Assembly (NCBI RefSeq): GCF_004804315.1
Contig: NZ_SRXX01000003.1
Location: 1 to 64,000, forward strand
Source: Flagellimonas onchidii
GTDB taxonomy: Bacteria > Bacteroidota > Bacteroidia > Flavobacteriales > Flavobacteriaceae
Reading direction: 5' to 3'
Length of the DNA stretch: 64,000 bases
In this document: positions 1 through 7,906 of the stretch, in pieces
Layout: every line of letters begins with the position of its first letter
Position numbering within the stretch: the first letter of the stretch is position 1
Notes under the pieces: generated by a model
The model's database searches: none
Told to the model about the DNA's origin: nothing
What the model saw: the letters and a program-made list of their open reading frames with translations, nothing else
Made by a program: the position numbers and the translations under genes

Positions 1-60
1 TTGTTTGGCAAGTTCTAATAATCCTAACTTTGGTTTGATGATCTTTTCTTCTGTACTCAT
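1..60 (-). CDS. IS481-like transposase, N-terminal 20 residues
   Basis: The first 20 codons read MSTEEKIIKPKLGLLELAKQ. This resembles, from memory, the N-terminus of IS481-family DDE transposases common in Bacteroidota, which continue into a helix-turn-helix that binds the IS ends. Only the start is inside the window, so no catalytic residue can be checked. The start codon is ATG. The family call rests on the TEEKIIK..LGLLELA pattern alone. Confidence 0.55.
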   Translation of the reverse strand, partial: MSTEEKIIKPKLGLLELAKQ

Positions 61-127
61 CTGACAAATCTAATTTAAGGGTTAAACTAATTTATTAAGA
101 TTGTCAGATTAAGTCTTAACTATTACA
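1..127 (-). mobile_element. End of an IS481-type insertion sequence (partial)
   Basis: A transposase start codon lies at 58-60 on the minus strand, followed outward by about 67 bp of non-coding DNA ending near 127. Read on the minus strand the presumed outer end begins TGTAATAG, and an internal TGTCAGAT motif recurs in this stretch. The element continues past the left edge, so its other end, length and target duplication cannot be seen. The boundary at 127 is inferred from where the truncated neighbouring gene becomes readable, not from a matched pair of inverted repeats. Confidence 0.55.
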
Positions 128-301
128 CATGAATATAGTTATCCTGACAAAACCTTTTACTATACCTATGATAATGATGGGAATTTATTCTCAACTGATA
201 TCAATGGAAAAATATTGATAAATCTTAAGTACAATGACAAAGGAGCTTTGATCTATGAAGAAAATAGATGGGGTGAAAACAAAAGTTATTTAAAATATTA
301 A
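128..301 (+). pseudogene. 3' remnant of a YD/RHS-repeat-like protein gene cut by the IS
   Basis: An open frame without a start runs from the inferred IS end to a TAA at 299-301. It encodes about 57 residues, including YTYDNDGNLFST and LIYEENRWGENKSYLKY. The 'YTYDNDGN' turn resembles the YD repeats of RHS-type or flavobacterial surface proteins. The frame is open right up to the inferred IS boundary, which suggests the IS removed or displaced the 5' part. The gene's original length and role are unknown. Confidence 0.4.
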
Positions 302-480
302 CTACTACCAACATTGGATATAAATAATTTCCTTATTCTCTCGCCTATTTCTGAAAATACGCGAGGATTTTCAGTTTGGTGTGTACTTGCAAAATTAAGT
401 GTTAAACCATGTAACTACTCATAGCCGGACCGATAAGTATAATCAAAAAACTTGGAAAAAATTATTTGAAATGTCTACCG
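302..480. other. Intergenic stretch, no gene recognised
   Basis: This AT-rich stretch between the truncated gene and the purB stop codon shows no credible coding frame, no RNA gene and no paired repeat. Confidence 0.6.
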
Positions 481-1824
481 CTACACCCCAGTATAATTTG
501 CTGGGGTTATTTTTTTAAGCTCCCCTTTTATCGCATCCGTGACCTCAAGGGTGTCAATAAAATCAGCAATGGATTTTTGAGTGATTTTTTCATTGGTTCG
601 GGTCAAGCCCTTTAGGGCTTCGTATGGATTGGGATAACCTTCACGTCGTAATATGGTCTGAATGGCTTCTGCCACTACGGCCCAATTATCTTCTAGATCT
701 TGTTCAAACTTTTCCGCATTCAGTACCAATTTGTTCAATCCTTTAAGGGTAGATAAAAAGGCCACTTGCGTATGCGCAAAAGGAACACCAACATTTCTAA
801 GGACAGTGCTGTCCGTTAGGTCGCGCTGCAACCTTGAAACCGGTAATTTTGCCGATAGATGTTCAAAAATGGCATTGGCCAAGCCTAAATTTCCTTCAGA
901 ATTCTCAAAATCGATGGGATTTACCTTGTGCGGCATGGCTGAAGAACCAACTTCCCCTTTTTTGATTTTCTGTTTGAAATAATCCATGGAAATATAGGTC
1001 CAGATATCCCGGTTCAAATCAATATAAATGGTATTGATACGCTTCAAGCAGTCGAACAAGGCGGCCATATGATCGTAATGTTCAATCTGTGTGGTAGGGA
1101 AGGAGTGGTATAGCCCCAATTTCTCTTGCACAAATTGCTGCCCAAAGGCTTTCCAATCGATATTAGGATAAGCTACCTTGTGTGCGTTGTAGTTTCCAGT
1201 AGCTCCTCCAAATTTGGCTGCACTAGGAATATCATTCAATAAATTGAACTGTTCTTTTAACCGTTCCACAAAAACATCGATTTCCTTACCCAATCGAGTA
1301 GGGGATGCGGGTTGACCATGAGTTCTCGCCAACATGGGAATTTCTGCCCATTCCGAAGCTAGAGCCTTGAGCTTTTCAAAAACTTCAAAATAAAGTGGAA
1401 CATAAACATCGTTCATGGCCTCCTTAATCGACAAGGGAATAGCAGTATTGTTAATGTCTTGGGAGGTCAACCCAAAATGGATAAACTCCTTATATTTTTG
1501 TAAACCAAGTGCATCAAACTTTTGTTTGATGAAATATTCGACAGCCTTTACATCATGATTGGTTGTTTTTTCAATGTCTTTGATGGCAGTGGCATCTTCC
1601 GCTGAAAAATCCTGGTAGATTTTCTGAAGCTCTGAAAATAGGGTAGTGTCAAAATCGGTTAACTGTGGAAGCGGAATCTCGCAAAGGGCAATAAAATATT
1701 CGATTTCTACCTGTACACGATACTTTATCAGTGCTTCTTCTGAAAAGTAACCTCCTAAAGCTTCTGTTTTGTTTCGATATCTACCATCGATAGGAGAGAT
1801 GGCATTAAGTTGGTTTAAAGACAT
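481..1824 (-). CDS. purB: Adenylosuccinate lyase
   Basis: Cytosolic lyase of purine synthesis. It cleaves fumarate from SAICAR and from adenylosuccinate. The protein is 447 residues from the chosen ATG, a normal family length. The start 'MSLNQLNAISPIDGRY' matches the conserved PurB N-terminus, so the eight in-frame residues upstream are excluded. Recognisable motifs are TSQDINNTA, the catalytic-region ARTHGQPASPT and the superfamily signature loop GSSAMPHKVNPIDFEN. It follows the gene at 1871-2443 on the same strand. A TATCTTTG -7 element 22 bp upstream suggests it also has its own promoter, so the prophage insertion in the upstream sirtuin gene need not silence it. Confidence 0.97.
   Translation of the reverse strand: MSLNQLNAISPIDGRYRNKTEALGGYFSEEALIKYRVQVEIEYFIALCEIPLPQLTDFDTTLFSELQKIYQDFSAEDATAIKDIEKTTNHDVKAVEYFIKQKFDALGLQKYKEFIHFGLTSQDINNTAIPLSIKEAMNDVYVPLYFEVFEKLKALASEWAEIPMLARTHGQPASPTRLGKEIDVFVERLKEQFNLLNDIPSAAKFGGATGNYNAHKVAYPNIDWKAFGQQFVQEKLGLYHSFPTTQIEHYDHMAALFDCLKRINTIYIDLNRDIWTYISMDYFKQKIKKGEVGSSAMPHKVNPIDFENSEGNLGLANAIFEHLSAKLPVSRLQRDLTDSTVLRNVGVPFAHTQVAFLSTLKGLNKLVLNAEKFEQDLEDNWAVVAEAIQTILRREGYPNPYEALKGLTRTNEKITQKSIADFIDTLEVTDAIKGELKKITPANYTGV
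485..516 (+). terminator. Hairpin with T-run overlapping the purB 3' end
   Basis: ACCCCAG (485-491) pairs with CTGGGGT (501-507) and is followed on the plus strand by a T-rich run (510-516). It would stop rightward transcripts coming from the truncated gene. The same bases encode the last residues of PurB on the other strand, so the hairpin may partly reflect coding constraint. Confidence 0.4.
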
Positions 1825-1845
1825 TGCCCGGTTTTTAAGAAAGCG

Positions 1846-1853
1846 CAAAGATA
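1846..1853 (-). promoter_or_regulatory. Bacteroidota -7 element upstream of purB
   Basis: On the minus strand this reads TATCTTTG, a full match to the Bacteroidota TAnnTTTG element, ending 22 bp before the purB ATG. No clear TTG -33 box is found at the expected distance, so the assignment is tentative. Confidence 0.4.
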
Positions 1854-1870
1854 CTTATAAGTTAAGGAGT

Positions 1871-2443
1871 TTAAAAGCCCAGTTTCCTCAACTTTGATAA
1901 GGTTTTTGAAGCCCTTGACTTATAAGCGGCCGTTCCTTCATGTGCCTGTTGTTCCAAAATCATTTTGAGCTCAGGGTGTACCCAATCAAATTTGAATCCA
2001 AGATAATATAAGCTGCTCATGGAAAATACTTTAGGTGCTACCTTGTGTTCCCCAATAAACCAGTCGAAACATATGGTCAGTATGCGTTCTAACTGTTCTG
2101 GAGTTATGTTTTGGACAAAAACGGGGTCTTTTGTTTTAAAGTAGGCTTCCATAGACATTTCGCATACATGAGCCATGGGCCTTATGGTGGATTCGGATGT
2201 CAATCCTGCTAGACCTCGAGTAAAAGACTCGAAATGGGGCAATAGGTAAACTAATTTTTTCCGCATCAAGTGGTCAAACGTCCAACTGGCATTGAACGAA
2301 TCTTTTTTGTCTTCATCAAATACTTCTTGTAGCAAGTTTTCTATCAATTCAGGATAATTGACCAACTCATCCACCAATTGATTGATTTGTGCTTTTGAAA
2401 GTCGATTTGAGTTTAAGGTAAAATGCAATTGATTTTCTGTCAC
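1871..2443 (-). CDS. Conserved flavobacterial helical protein of unknown function
   Basis: A 190-residue, mostly alpha-helical soluble protein with no signal peptide or membrane segment. The C-terminal half contains repeated helical stretches ending in a basic 'SRASKTLSKLRKLGF' tail, which could be an armadillo/HEAT-like fold. I do not recognise a functional domain. It starts 3 bp after the stop of the sirtuin gene and precedes purB, so it was probably co-transcribed with the sirtuin before the prophage inserted. From memory a protein of this type commonly sits next to purB in Flavobacteriaceae. Confidence 0.75.
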   Translation of the reverse strand: MTENQLHFTLNSNRLSKAQINQLVDELVNYPELIENLLQEVFDEDKKDSFNASWTFDHLMRKKLVYLLPHFESFTRGLAGLTSESTIRPMAHVCEMSMEAYFKTKDPVFVQNITPEQLERILTICFDWFIGEHKVAPKVFSMSSLYYLGFKFDWVHPELKMILEQQAHEGTAAYKSRASKTLSKLRKLGF

Positions 2444-2446
2444 AAA

Positions 2447-3115
2447 TCAGGTATTATATTGTTTTAGCAACCGAGACACTAATTTCGGCACCCCTTCAGT
2501 GGCAGTGGTGGCTATAACTTCTAAATTTCTATGTTCTGAAGAGGCAATATTTGGCCTCGGGTCGATAAAATAAATTGGTGTTCCGTGAGCCGCAAAATTG
2601 ATTAAACTGGCTGCAGGGTATACTTGCATTGATGTACCGATAATAATTAGGATATCAGCTTGCCGTGTAATGTCAATGGCAGCTTCGAGCATAGGCACCA
2701 TTTCACCAAACCAAACTATATGGGGACGCATCTGGTTTCCTTCCTCATCCAAATCTCCCAAGACCAAATCTTTTTTCCATTCCAACACATAACTTTCATT
2801 GACTGTACTTCGAATTTTGAACAATTCCCCGTGCAAATGAACCACATGCGAGCTGCCTGCCTGTTCATGTAAATTGTCCACATTTTGGGTAACGATGCTT
2901 ACATCAAAATGTTTTTCAAGATGCACCAAGGCTTTATGCCCCTCATTTGGAGCGACTTCCAGCAATTGTCTTCTACGCTGGTTATAAAATTCAAGTACCA
3001 ACTCGGGATTCTTGGCGAAACCTTCAGGAGAAGCTACTTGCATAACATCATGGCCTTCCCACAGTCCATTGGCATCCCTAAAGGTTCTTAACCCACTTTC
3101 AGCGCTCATTCCCGC
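2447..3115 (-). pseudogene. cobB: SIR2-family NAD-dependent deacylase, 3' part interrupted by prophage
   Basis: This encodes all but the first 13 residues of a sirtuin deacylase. The sequence after the junction reads GMSAESGLRTFRD, followed by the conserved TQNVDNLH motif, the catalytic-histidine motif VVHLHGELF and a C-terminal IIIGTSMQVYPAASL NAD-binding segment. The zinc-binding cysteines seen in some sirtuins are absent, as in many short bacterial sirtuins. The prophage junction cuts the GAG of the nucleotide-binding loop. Upstream phage DNA keeps the frame open to a TTG at 3137-3139, giving a protein starting MLHTNDPSAGM, which lacks the TGAG loop and is probably inactive. Joining it to 35252-35290 restores a 234-residue protein. 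Confidence 0.92.
3112..3115. other. attL core of the prophage
   Basis: The plus-strand core CCGC is shared with 35251-35254. On the minus strand attL reads CCCTCTGCGGGAATGAGC, where sequence after GCGG is sirtuin coding DNA and sequence before it is phage DNA. Four identical bases are typical of the very short overlaps used by large serine integrases. The integrase gene lies about 110 bp away. Confidence 0.85.
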
Positions 3116-3164
3116 AGAGGGATCATTTGTGTGTAACAAAATTAAAAAATTTAATTAACTTTAC

Positions 3165-3172
3165 CAAATATA
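3165..3172 (-). promoter_or_regulatory. Possible phage-end promoter facing the interrupted sirtuin gene
   Basis: The minus strand reads TATATTTG, matching TAnnTTTG, about 26 bp before the TTG that opens the sirtuin frame. No good -33 box is seen. If active it would let the prophage left end drive the sirtuin 3' part and the gene at 1871-2443. Confidence 0.3.
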
Positions 3173-3225
3173 TCTCCTAATATTAAATGGTCTCATCCCT
3201 TTAGTATTGAAAGTAAAGTAATGAT

Positions 3226-4965
3226 ATGTTAGCAATTTACACAAGGAAATCACAGGAAAACAAGGATAGAAATACCTCATCTTTGGAGGAACAACAACTT
3301 TTTGGTATTGAAATGGCTGATAAGTTGGGAGTACCCTATGAAATCTATAACGAGGGAATTGGTTCAGGTGCATTGGAACTAAAGAAGCGACCAGAATTCG
3401 TAAGGATGCTTCAAGACATCAACGATAAGGACAGTAAGATTAAAGCAGTATATGCCTATGATTCATCTAGGTTATATAGAAACGATGATACCAAGTTCCA
3501 GTTTCTAACGGTTGTCAAAAAGAAGAACATCGAACTGTACTTTAAGTCAGGGAAATTTGACTGGAACAACCCACAGGACAAACTACTATTTAATATCATA
3601 TCTGCCACGGATGAATTCTTTGTTGACCTAACTTCCTTGAAGATTCAGGACAAATTGAGGTTGAAGGTGTCGCAGGGAAAGGTAAACGGAGGGGTTCAGC
3701 CCTATGGCTACACCAAGGACAAAGAAAAGAACCTTGTTATACATGATGAAGAAGCCAAAATTGTCAGGTACATATTCAAAGCCATCAACGAGGGCAAAAC
3801 ATCGGTAGAAATCAGAAACTACCTTATTGATAACGAAGTTCCGACACGATACAACAAAATGGAGGGTACTAAAAAATACATTCACAATGGCAGGGACGAA
3901 ACAAGGGTGTCGAACAAATCAGATTCAACTTGGACTAACGGGACAATCCTACAAATCCTAAGAAACCCAATCTACAAAGGTGAAAGAAAGTGGCACGATG
4001 AAATCTACCCCGCCCCGATAATCATACCGCCAGTTGAGTGGGAAAAAGCCAATAAGTCCTTCATCAATCGCAACAAAGGAAGTCTTAGGGGCAAGAATAC
4101 CGAACATAAATACCTTCTGACCCCATTACTTCAATGTGGCTGCGGAAAGTCCTTAACGGGTCGCTCCCACAAACTTGAAAACTACTATGCCTGTGCCTCT
4201 AAACGCTACAAAGAAAACACCTGTGAACAGAAGTACATACCTATTAGGGTTCTTGATGGTTTCCTAACCCATCTTATCTACGGAAAGCTGTACGATACGG
4301 TCAAAGAATCCTTTTCAGGGGACTATGAAGAAAAGAGGGCTGAACTAAAGAAAAGCCTTGACACTATCGAAGCCGAAATTGGCAAAGTAGAATCCAACCA
4401 AGACAGGATTGACGATTTTTTGGCTGATGGCACATATACCAAGGAAAGACACCAAAGACAGTTCAAAAGGTTGAACGAACAACTGACCGATTTGGAAATC
4501 AAGAAAGGCAACATCAATGAAAGCCTTAATTCGTTGAGTGGGGACAAGCACATAATCGAAAACATCCAAAAGAACGTAGTAGAACCATTCTACGAGCATT
4601 ATATAGAACCAGATGAACTACCTTACACGGTGATTGACGGAAAAGACCCCATAAAGGATAAGTTTCAACAAATCATTCGGGGGGAATATGCAAAGAAAAT
4701 ACCCTTTGAGGAAAGGCAGAAGAACATCCGTCAGTATATCAAGAACATCATCGTCACCATAAACAAGGAAGCTAGGGTAAACGAAATCGAAGTACATTAC
4801 AGATTGCCCATAGAACCCGAATTGTACCTAATGGACGACAAGAACATCCAAATCGTCAACGCCAAGCATCGGGGTACTGAATACATGAACCTAAAGAGGG
4901 TCGAAAAAAGCAGGGACGTAACTTTAAAGGCAATTGAAAAAAGGTTGCAGGAATATACCTTGTAA
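3226..4965 (+). CDS. Large serine recombinase (phage integrase)
   Basis: A 579-residue site-specific recombinase that integrates and excises the prophage. The N-terminal resolvase domain has the catalytic serine in YTRKS (Ser9) and the conserved YDSSRLYRN segment (about residues 78-86). A recombinase domain follows (about 150-290, containing PYGYTKD). A zinc-ribbon follows with Cys304, Cys306, Cys323 and Cys333, then a charged coiled coil (about 365-450) typical of large serine integrases, which controls directionality with an excision factor. It is the first gene inside attL, the usual position. No separate excisionase was recognised, so a small phage protein may play that part. Confidence 0.95.
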   Translation: MLAIYTRKSQENKDRNTSSLEEQQLFGIEMADKLGVPYEIYNEGIGSGALELKKRPEFVRMLQDINDKDSKIKAVYAYDSSRLYRNDDTKFQFLTVVKKKNIELYFKSGKFDWNNPQDKLLFNIISATDEFFVDLTSLKIQDKLRLKVSQGKVNGGVQPYGYTKDKEKNLVIHDEEAKIVRYIFKAINEGKTSVEIRNYLIDNEVPTRYNKMEGTKKYIHNGRDETRVSNKSDSTWTNGTILQILRNPIYKGERKWHDEIYPAPIIIPPVEWEKANKSFINRNKGSLRGKNTEHKYLLTPLLQCGCGKSLTGRSHKLENYYACASKRYKENTCEQKYIPIRVLDGFLTHLIYGKLYDTVKESFSGDYEEKRAELKKSLDTIEAEIGKVESNQDRIDDFLADGTYTKERHQRQFKRLNEQLTDLEIKKGNINESLNSLSGDKHIIENIQKNVVEPFYEHYIEPDELPYTVIDGKDPIKDKFQQIIRGEYAKKIPFEERQKNIRQYIKNIIVTINKEARVNEIEVHYRLPIEPELYLMDDKNIQIVNAKHRGTEYMNLKRVEKSRDVTLKAIEKRLQEYTL

Positions 4966-5517
4966 TTTCAGAGGGGGCGCAGGATTCCAAAAAAACATAT
5001 ACCCAATCAATAAAGAATCCTCTATACAAACATAACTAGGTACAACAAAGAAAAAAGTTGCGCTATTTGTCAAGAGACCCCAATAAAAGATAAAATAAGT
5101 ATCCACTACCTATACCATAACTACATATAAGGGGACTATATCAATACGGGCTATATAAGTACAAGGAAAGACCTATTTATCCAAGCGATTCACAACCACA
5201 ACAAAATCAATGGATTAAAAAACTTTCTTCATCGTTCTATATCGTTGGGGAAGGGGAAATTGATAAACCAAATAGCCCCATTCAACGTTCCACACATACA
5301 CACGAGGAAACCGACCCCAAATGTTAACGTTTTAGACCCTGTATTATAAATATGTTTATGTAAAATAGAAACTTAACCAGTTGATTTTCAATACCAGTAG
5401 AATAGGGGCAATCGTTAAAACTTAAAGATGTTTGTTAAAAAGTGTTAACAGGCTTTCAGATTGATAGGCGGAAATCATCAAAATCAGGCTTTTTTATCGT
5501 CTTTGGATTGGGAAGTG
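4966..5517. other. Non-coding stretch after the integrase, nothing recognised
   Basis: About 550 bp with strong A-richness on the plus strand and several short open frames, none with a plausible start plus coding character. No tRNA, clear terminator or repeat was found. It may hold regulatory DNA for excision or be decayed sequence. Confidence 0.5.
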
Positions 5518-5991
5518 TTAAAACATAAACGACTTGTTTTTCTTAATATCAATGAGTTTAAGATTTACCGTACGGGCTTCCACCTTATCAACCAATCCTG
5601 TTACAATAAATGCATCACCTTCCTTTGCACTTTTGATTATTGGGAATTTTTTCAAATCGACTTTGAATATGACATAGTTTAATAAACCGTGCTGACTCAT
5701 GACTCTTACCAACCTACCCATTCGGTATGTCCTTGTTATGGTATGGAAGGTCACATGCCATTCGACTTTAACCCCTTTATAGCTGGATGTAAATTTCTTT
5801 TTTTGAAGAGGTGTCAAATCGTTATACTCTTCAAATAGGCTTTCATAGCTTACTCCGTCCAAAGGCATTTCTTTTAACTTCTTTTCTCTCCTGTCCTTTA
5901 AGAAGAGGGCAAATCGCCAAATTGCTATAATAAAAGCTACAATACCAGTTAGGGTAAGCCCCTCCCATAATTTTATCACAATCCAAAACAT
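5518..5991 (-). CDS. Membrane-anchored protein of unknown function
   Basis: 157 residues with one N-terminal membrane helix (about residues 8-30, LTLTGIVAFIIAIWRFALFL) and a cytoplasmic basic stretch KDRREKKLKE. A soluble C-terminal part of beta character follows, ending with two 'V.....V.LK.ID' strands that could form an OB-like barrel. No family was recognised. It is transcribed away from the lipoprotein cassette, and its start abuts the decayed recombinase tail at 6006-6096. It may belong to the same accessory insert in the prophage. Confidence 0.6.
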   Translation of the reverse strand: MFWIVIKLWEGLTLTGIVAFIIAIWRFALFLKDRREKKLKEMPLDGVSYESLFEEYNDLTPLQKKKFTSSYKGVKVEWHVTFHTITRTYRMGRLVRVMSQHGLLNYVIFKVDLKKFPIIKSAKEGDAFIVTGLVDKVEARTVNLKLIDIKKNKSFMF

Positions 5992-6005
5992 TTTCTATAG
6001 GCAAG

Positions 6006-6096
6006 ATAGCCCAAAAATTAAAACGATAACGGATTCCTTACCAAGTAGTAGGGGGAAAGAAGTTTCAGGCTGTACAGGTTCAGAAGTTGGTCAGCT
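6006..6096 (+). pseudogene. Decayed recombinase C-terminus (copy 1)
   Basis: This segment aligns closely with 36866-36949. It encodes, across frameshifts, pieces reading NDNGFLT and GKKFQAVQVQKLVS followed by a stop. The pattern resembles the C-terminal helix-turn-helix of resolvase/invertase-type serine recombinases ('LN..GF.T..GK.F....V..L'). Insertions relative to the second copy break the frame, so it cannot encode a working protein. It sits at the upstream edge of the lipoprotein cassette. Confidence 0.6.
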
Positions 6097-6282
6097 AGTC
6101 TTTTGTTAGTTATAGGTTTGCGGAATATTTCCCAGTCAGATTAAAACTTACGCTCTAAAACCAAGTAATTATTTGATAATCAAAATCCTACAAAAAATGT
6201 TATTTTTTACTTTTACATGAACGTCTTTTTTTACAATTTTACATAGTGAAATAAATAATTCTTAACCTTTAAATTTTATTAA

Positions 6283-7482
6283 ATGCAAATCAAAAAACTC
6301 TTTGCGGGTACTCTTTTAACATCTATGTTGATTCTTTCAAGTTGCGATAAGCAAGATACTTTAGATGTTACCAACGAGGCTTCGAATCTTGATAATTTAG
6401 AAGTTCTTTCAATTGAGGGTTCGTTGACTACTCTCGACCCTGAAATTGAATCTGTGGATTTGGAGAACTCAATTAGCACCTTTAAGGAAATAAATCAAGA
6501 TTATGAAAACCGCAGTGGAAAAGGTGGGCTTGACCTAGATATTGATATCTCATCCATTGAACAGGTTTTAATAGAGGATAGTAATGGAGCTATGATAACG
6601 GTTGCCAAAGTGGAAACAAATCTTCCTGGTGTTGCGAGTTCAGCTTACAATATTGAAATAAATGGAGAACCATTCACTTACTTTGTCCATGCCATAGAAG
6701 TGTCCCAGCATAATGGAAAGACAAAGGAAGGAAAATACTATTATATAACCGACAGAAATGGAGCAGTGTTTTTGGGACTTCGTGAACGGCACACCACAGA
6801 AAAAACTGGGAGGGCATCGACCACCACCACAAGTATATGTCCAGAGTTTACCTGCGGAGGAACAAATTTAACAGCATATTACAACAATCATACAGAAGAA
6901 TCAGGTATTACTATTACAGTTATTGAGAATGGACATATACCTTATTTTTTGCTCAATAATCAAACAGTGTTTATGTTTCTTGTCGCACGGGAAAAAGCAT
7001 TTCAAAGATTTGCCCAAGACTATAGAGGGCGAATGTCCGAAGCGGAATTGAGGATATTTGATACATTGACTGCTGTTCAGCAAGGACACTATCTTAAAGC
7101 AGCTTTTCAGGCACAGAACGTATCTAGGTCAATAGCGAAAGACCGATGTGATTTGTACAATGGGGTTGCGGATGCTTATCGACATGCACTTTGGAATGCT
7201 TACGCATCTCAAAAGCTAGGTTCATATCTTACTCAAAGGTTGACCACTGCCCATGAGGAAAAGGCATTTATCTATCCTCATCAGCGAAAGGAAAGAGATA
7301 TGGATTTGTTCAACAACCACGTTGGGAGACAGATTTTTGAAGAAAACAGGAATAAAAGTGCTTCGGAAATAGGGATTGCTGTTAGAGATGCACGAAAGCA
7401 AGGAAGGTTACGTTTACTTAACAATTTAGATTCAAATTGCAGAGCTACACATTCTTCAAGTTTAGTCGCAACAAATAGATAG
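6283..7482 (+). CDS. Lipoprotein with DUF6973-like C-terminal domain, candidate toxin
   Basis: 399 residues. A lipoprotein signal ends in LILSSC (Cys20), followed by acidic residues. The N-terminal half (about 20-165) is a beta-rich region of a kind seen in Bacteroidota lipoprotein effectors. A linker rich in Thr/Ser and a CPEFTCGG segment follow. The C-terminal domain (about 275-390) has spaced His/Glu/Asn motifs, DAYRHALWNAY, TAHEEK and MDLFNNHVGRQ, which I recognise as DUF6973-like. Such domains occur at the ends of polymorphic toxins (family memory). The small lipoprotein gene 4 bp downstream has the position of an immunity gene. The toxin role is inferred, and an enzymatic role in the envelope is the alternative. 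Confidence 0.65.
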   Translation: MQIKKLFAGTLLTSMLILSSCDKQDTLDVTNEASNLDNLEVLSIEGSLTTLDPEIESVDLENSISTFKEINQDYENRSGKGGLDLDIDISSIEQVLIEDSNGAMITVAKVETNLPGVASSAYNIEINGEPFTYFVHAIEVSQHNGKTKEGKYYYITDRNGAVFLGLRERHTTEKTGRASTTTTSICPEFTCGGTNLTAYYNNHTEESGITITVIENGHIPYFLLNNQTVFMFLVAREKAFQRFAQDYRGRMSEAELRIFDTLTAVQQGHYLKAAFQAQNVSRSIAKDRCDLYNGVADAYRHALWNAYASQKLGSYLTQRLTTAHEEKAFIYPHQRKERDMDLFNNHVGRQIFEENRNKSASEIGIAVRDARKQGRLRLLNNLDSNCRATHSSSLVATNR

Positions 7483-7486
7483 ACCC

Positions 7487-7831
7487 ATGAAGTATAATAA
7501 ATTTATTCTGATATTTTTTTTAGGAATCTCAATACTATCATGTTCAAAGCAAGAAAGAAGTATTGATATAAAAGATGTTACTAAACAGGTTATAGATACC
7601 ATCCATCCAAAATCCAATACAATTACTGGATACACCAACAAAGTTTTGGTTGTCAAGGGAAGTGTCAATGGGAAGGTCAAAGTTCTGTTTGATGGCTCTG
7701 AGTTGATTTTAGAAGGAGAAATTGACAAGAAATTCGATATGGATTATTATGGGCAAATTCCAGTTAGTTTTGGCTTTGTTCCTTTTGAAGCCACTAAAGG
7801 AGAGCTAACAATAACTTGTGATATATTCTGA
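7487..7831 (+). CDS. Small lipoprotein, candidate immunity partner
   Basis: 114 residues. The signal peptide ends in ISILSC (lipobox, Cys at about 20), followed by a beta-rich mature part of about 95 residues with no recognised domain. It begins 4 bp after the large lipoprotein gene and ends at a strong terminator, so the two form a closed two-gene cassette. Matching lipoprotein localisation of both products fits an immunity protein that must meet its toxin in the periplasm or at a membrane. That role is inferred from context only. Confidence 0.6.
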   Translation: MKYNKFILIFFLGISILSCSKQERSIDIKDVTKQVIDTIHPKSNTITGYTNKVLVVKGSVNGKVKVLFDGSELILEGEIDKKFDMDYYGQIPVSFGFVPFEATKGELTITCDIF

Positions 7832-7848
7832 GTAAAACCAATTAGGGC

Positions 7849-7882
7849 AAAAGGGCTGTTCTTCTGTATGCAGCCCTTTTTC
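7849..7882. terminator. Bidirectional terminator between convergent genes
   Basis: AAAAGGGCTG (7849-7858) pairs with CAGCCCTTTT (7871-7880): a perfect 10-bp stem with a 12-nt loop and T-runs on both strands. It separates the rightward lipoprotein cassette from the leftward repressor operon. Confidence 0.85.
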
Positions 7883-7906
7883 ATGCCTGTTTTTTCAAAT
7901 AACTGG

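Noticed and set aside
4966..5517. Possible small genes after the integrase
   Set aside because: The open frames of 40-60 codons have no start codon in a sensible place and no coding character; left as non-coding.
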